Below are positions 5,930-6,443 of a DNA stretch of 6,443 nucleotides, in pieces. The notes under the pieces are model-generated. The model did not search any database, was not told where the DNA came from, and saw only the letters and a list, made by a program, of their open reading frames with translations. Every line of letters starts with the position of its first letter. Position 1 is the first letter of the stretch. The stretch is from contig QFOL01000226.1 in assembly GCA_003241215.1 (NCBI GenBank), positions 1 to 6,443 of the forward strand, given 5' to 3'. The stretch is from Agrobacterium fabrum. Its GTDB lineage: Bacteria > Pseudomonadota > Alphaproteobacteria > Rhizobiales > Rhizobiaceae. A program made the translations under genes and the position numbers.

Positions 5930-6243
5930 AGCAGTGTTTTCAAGGGGCCGGCAAGCCGCATCGGCCAGTCCGGCATGATGGCAAGCGATGCGCCGAGGCC
6001 CGACTGCAATATCACGATTGATATCAGGATGCTGCGGAATGGTTCCTTGCGCGTTTTATGCCGCAGCAGCCGTTGTGCCGAGATTGCGCCCAAGCTGCCG
6101 CCAACGAGCGCGAGCGATAACAGCGTGCTTTCCCGAATACGCCGTTCGCCATTCCTCGCCGCTTCCTTGTCCCGCCAATAGACAAGAAAGACGAAAAGAT
6201 TGAAGGCGATATAAGCCATGAAGCAGAGAGCGATCGTCACCAT
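5911..6243 (-). CDS. DUF1294-family membrane protein
   Basis: A 110-residue inner-membrane protein with three hydrophobic segments: ~3-23 (IALCFMAYIAFNLFVFLVYW), ~41-56 (LLSLALVGGSLGAISA) and ~72-90 (ILISIVILQSGLGASLAIM). The block between the first two segments, DKEAARNGERRIREST, and the block after the second, LLRHKTRKEPFR, are the conserved signatures of DUF1294; function is unknown. The ATG at 6243 is chosen because it puts the first membrane segment at the N-terminus as in the family, but no Shine-Dalgarno sequence precedes it. The frame stays open up to a TTG at 6369, which would add 42 residues of unconvincing sequence. The 3' end overlaps the convergent GNAT gene by 19 bp. It is divergent from gatB, with a 22-bp dyad in the gap between them. 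Confidence 0.85.
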   Translation of the reverse strand: MVTIALCFMAYIAFNLFVFLVYWRDKEAARNGERRIRESTLLSLALVGGSLGAISAQRLLRHKTRKEPFRSILISIVILQSGLGASLAIMPDWPMRLAGPLKTLLQNTGP

Positions 6244-6316
6244 GGCGTGAATAGAAACCGGGAGGCGTAAAAAACGCGTATCCGGTATCGGCGAAAATCC
6301 CGCGTCTGGCGTGAGA

Positions 6317-6338
6317 GGGTGCAAGATGTCTTGCGCCC
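6317..6338. other. 22-bp dyad between the DUF1294 gene and gatB
   Basis: The arms GGGTGCAAGA and TCTTGCGCCC flank a central TG, with nine of ten positions complementary and the tenth a T/G that would pair as U-G in RNA. No T-run follows on either strand, so a terminator is unlikely. It may be an operator or an RNA hairpin in the leader of the leftward DUF1294 transcript. If the longer DUF1294 start were used it would be coding. Confidence 0.4.
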
Positions 6339-6394
6339 GCGCTCCATTTGTTCTACCCACCAAGGCCAAAGAACCCGTATATCGTGAGCTTCAG

Positions 6395-6443
6395 ATGACC
6401 CTTGTAGACGTGCGCACCCCCGACCCGAAACGCTTCATTCCCG
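6395..6443 (+). CDS. gatB: Aspartyl/glutamyl-tRNA amidotransferase subunit B, N-terminus only
   Basis: Only 16 codons and one extra base are in the window. They read MTLVDVRTPDPKRFIP, which is the N-terminus I recall for rhizobial GatB before its catalytic domain. GatB activates the tRNA-bound Glu or Asp with ATP and receives ammonia from GatA. GTGAG sits 6 nt before the ATG. The gene is on the same strand as gatCA but ~1.57 kb downstream of it, behind the gatA terminator, so it must have its own promoter. A TATATC at 6378-6383 could be a -10 element, but I found no matching -35. The match rests on a very short stretch, but the presence of gatC and gatA nearby supports it. Confidence 0.85.
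   Translation, partial: MTLVDVRTPDPKRFIP

Noticed and set aside
6244..6369. 42-residue N-terminal extension of the DUF1294 protein from TTG 6369
   Set aside because: The family normally begins with the first membrane segment; the extension is unlike it and runs through a dyad, more consistent with noncoding sequence.
1..6443. CRISPR arrays, tRNA or rRNA genes, insertion sequences, phage genes
   Set aside because: I saw no regularly spaced repeats, cloverleaf-like sequences, transposase motifs or terminal inverted repeats on either strand.

Overview
The window looks like chromosomal DNA of an Agrobacterium/Rhizobium-type alphaproteobacterium. The case rests on GC-rich coding sequence, a GatC/GatA/GatB set whose residues match my memory of Agrobacterium proteins, a YjhX (UPF0386) protein and a UPF0173 hydrolase of the kind found in rhizobia, a short dispersed palindrome typical of Rhizobiales, and CtrA-type TTAA boxes. 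This assignment is from recognition, not from a database search. Most of the window is ordinary core-genome content. There is no sign of an insertion sequence, phage, CRISPR array, tRNA or rRNA.

Layout, left to right. (1) 2-619 (+) is the 3' part of a TetR/AcrR-family regulator. (2) 620-867 is a 248-bp intergenic stretch with two TTAACCAT motifs, one inside a full TTAA-N7-TTAA CtrA-like box just upstream of the next gene. (3) 868-1029 and 1026-1343 (+) are two small membrane-type proteins joined by an ATGA stop/start overlap; the second resembles DUF6105. (4) 2091-1295 (-) is a two-gene unit, a PhnA/YjdM-like protein followed by the RuvX/YqgF nuclease, whose tail overlaps the DUF6105-like gene by 49 bp. 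(5) 2176-2880 (+) is a UPF0173 metal-dependent hydrolase, divergent from the phnA-like gene. (6) 2893-2937 is a palindromic repeat unit. (7) 3006-4828 (+) is gatC-gatA, ending in a strong intrinsic terminator at 4855-4887. (8) 5143-4886 (-) is a YjhX-family protein, and 5420-5929 (+) is a divergent GNAT acetyltransferase. (9) 6243-5911 (-) is a DUF1294 membrane protein, tail-to-tail with the GNAT gene. (10) 6395-6443 (+) is the first 16 codons of gatB.

The clearest functional unit is GatCAB, which makes Gln-tRNA(Gln) and/or Asn-tRNA(Asn) by transamidation. gatB is separated from gatCA by about 1.6 kb holding three unrelated genes. The points most worth a second look are the CtrA-like double site before the small membrane gene pair, and the divergent YjhX/GNAT neighbours, which recall the proposed YjhX/YjhQ toxin-antitoxin pair of Escherichia coli.
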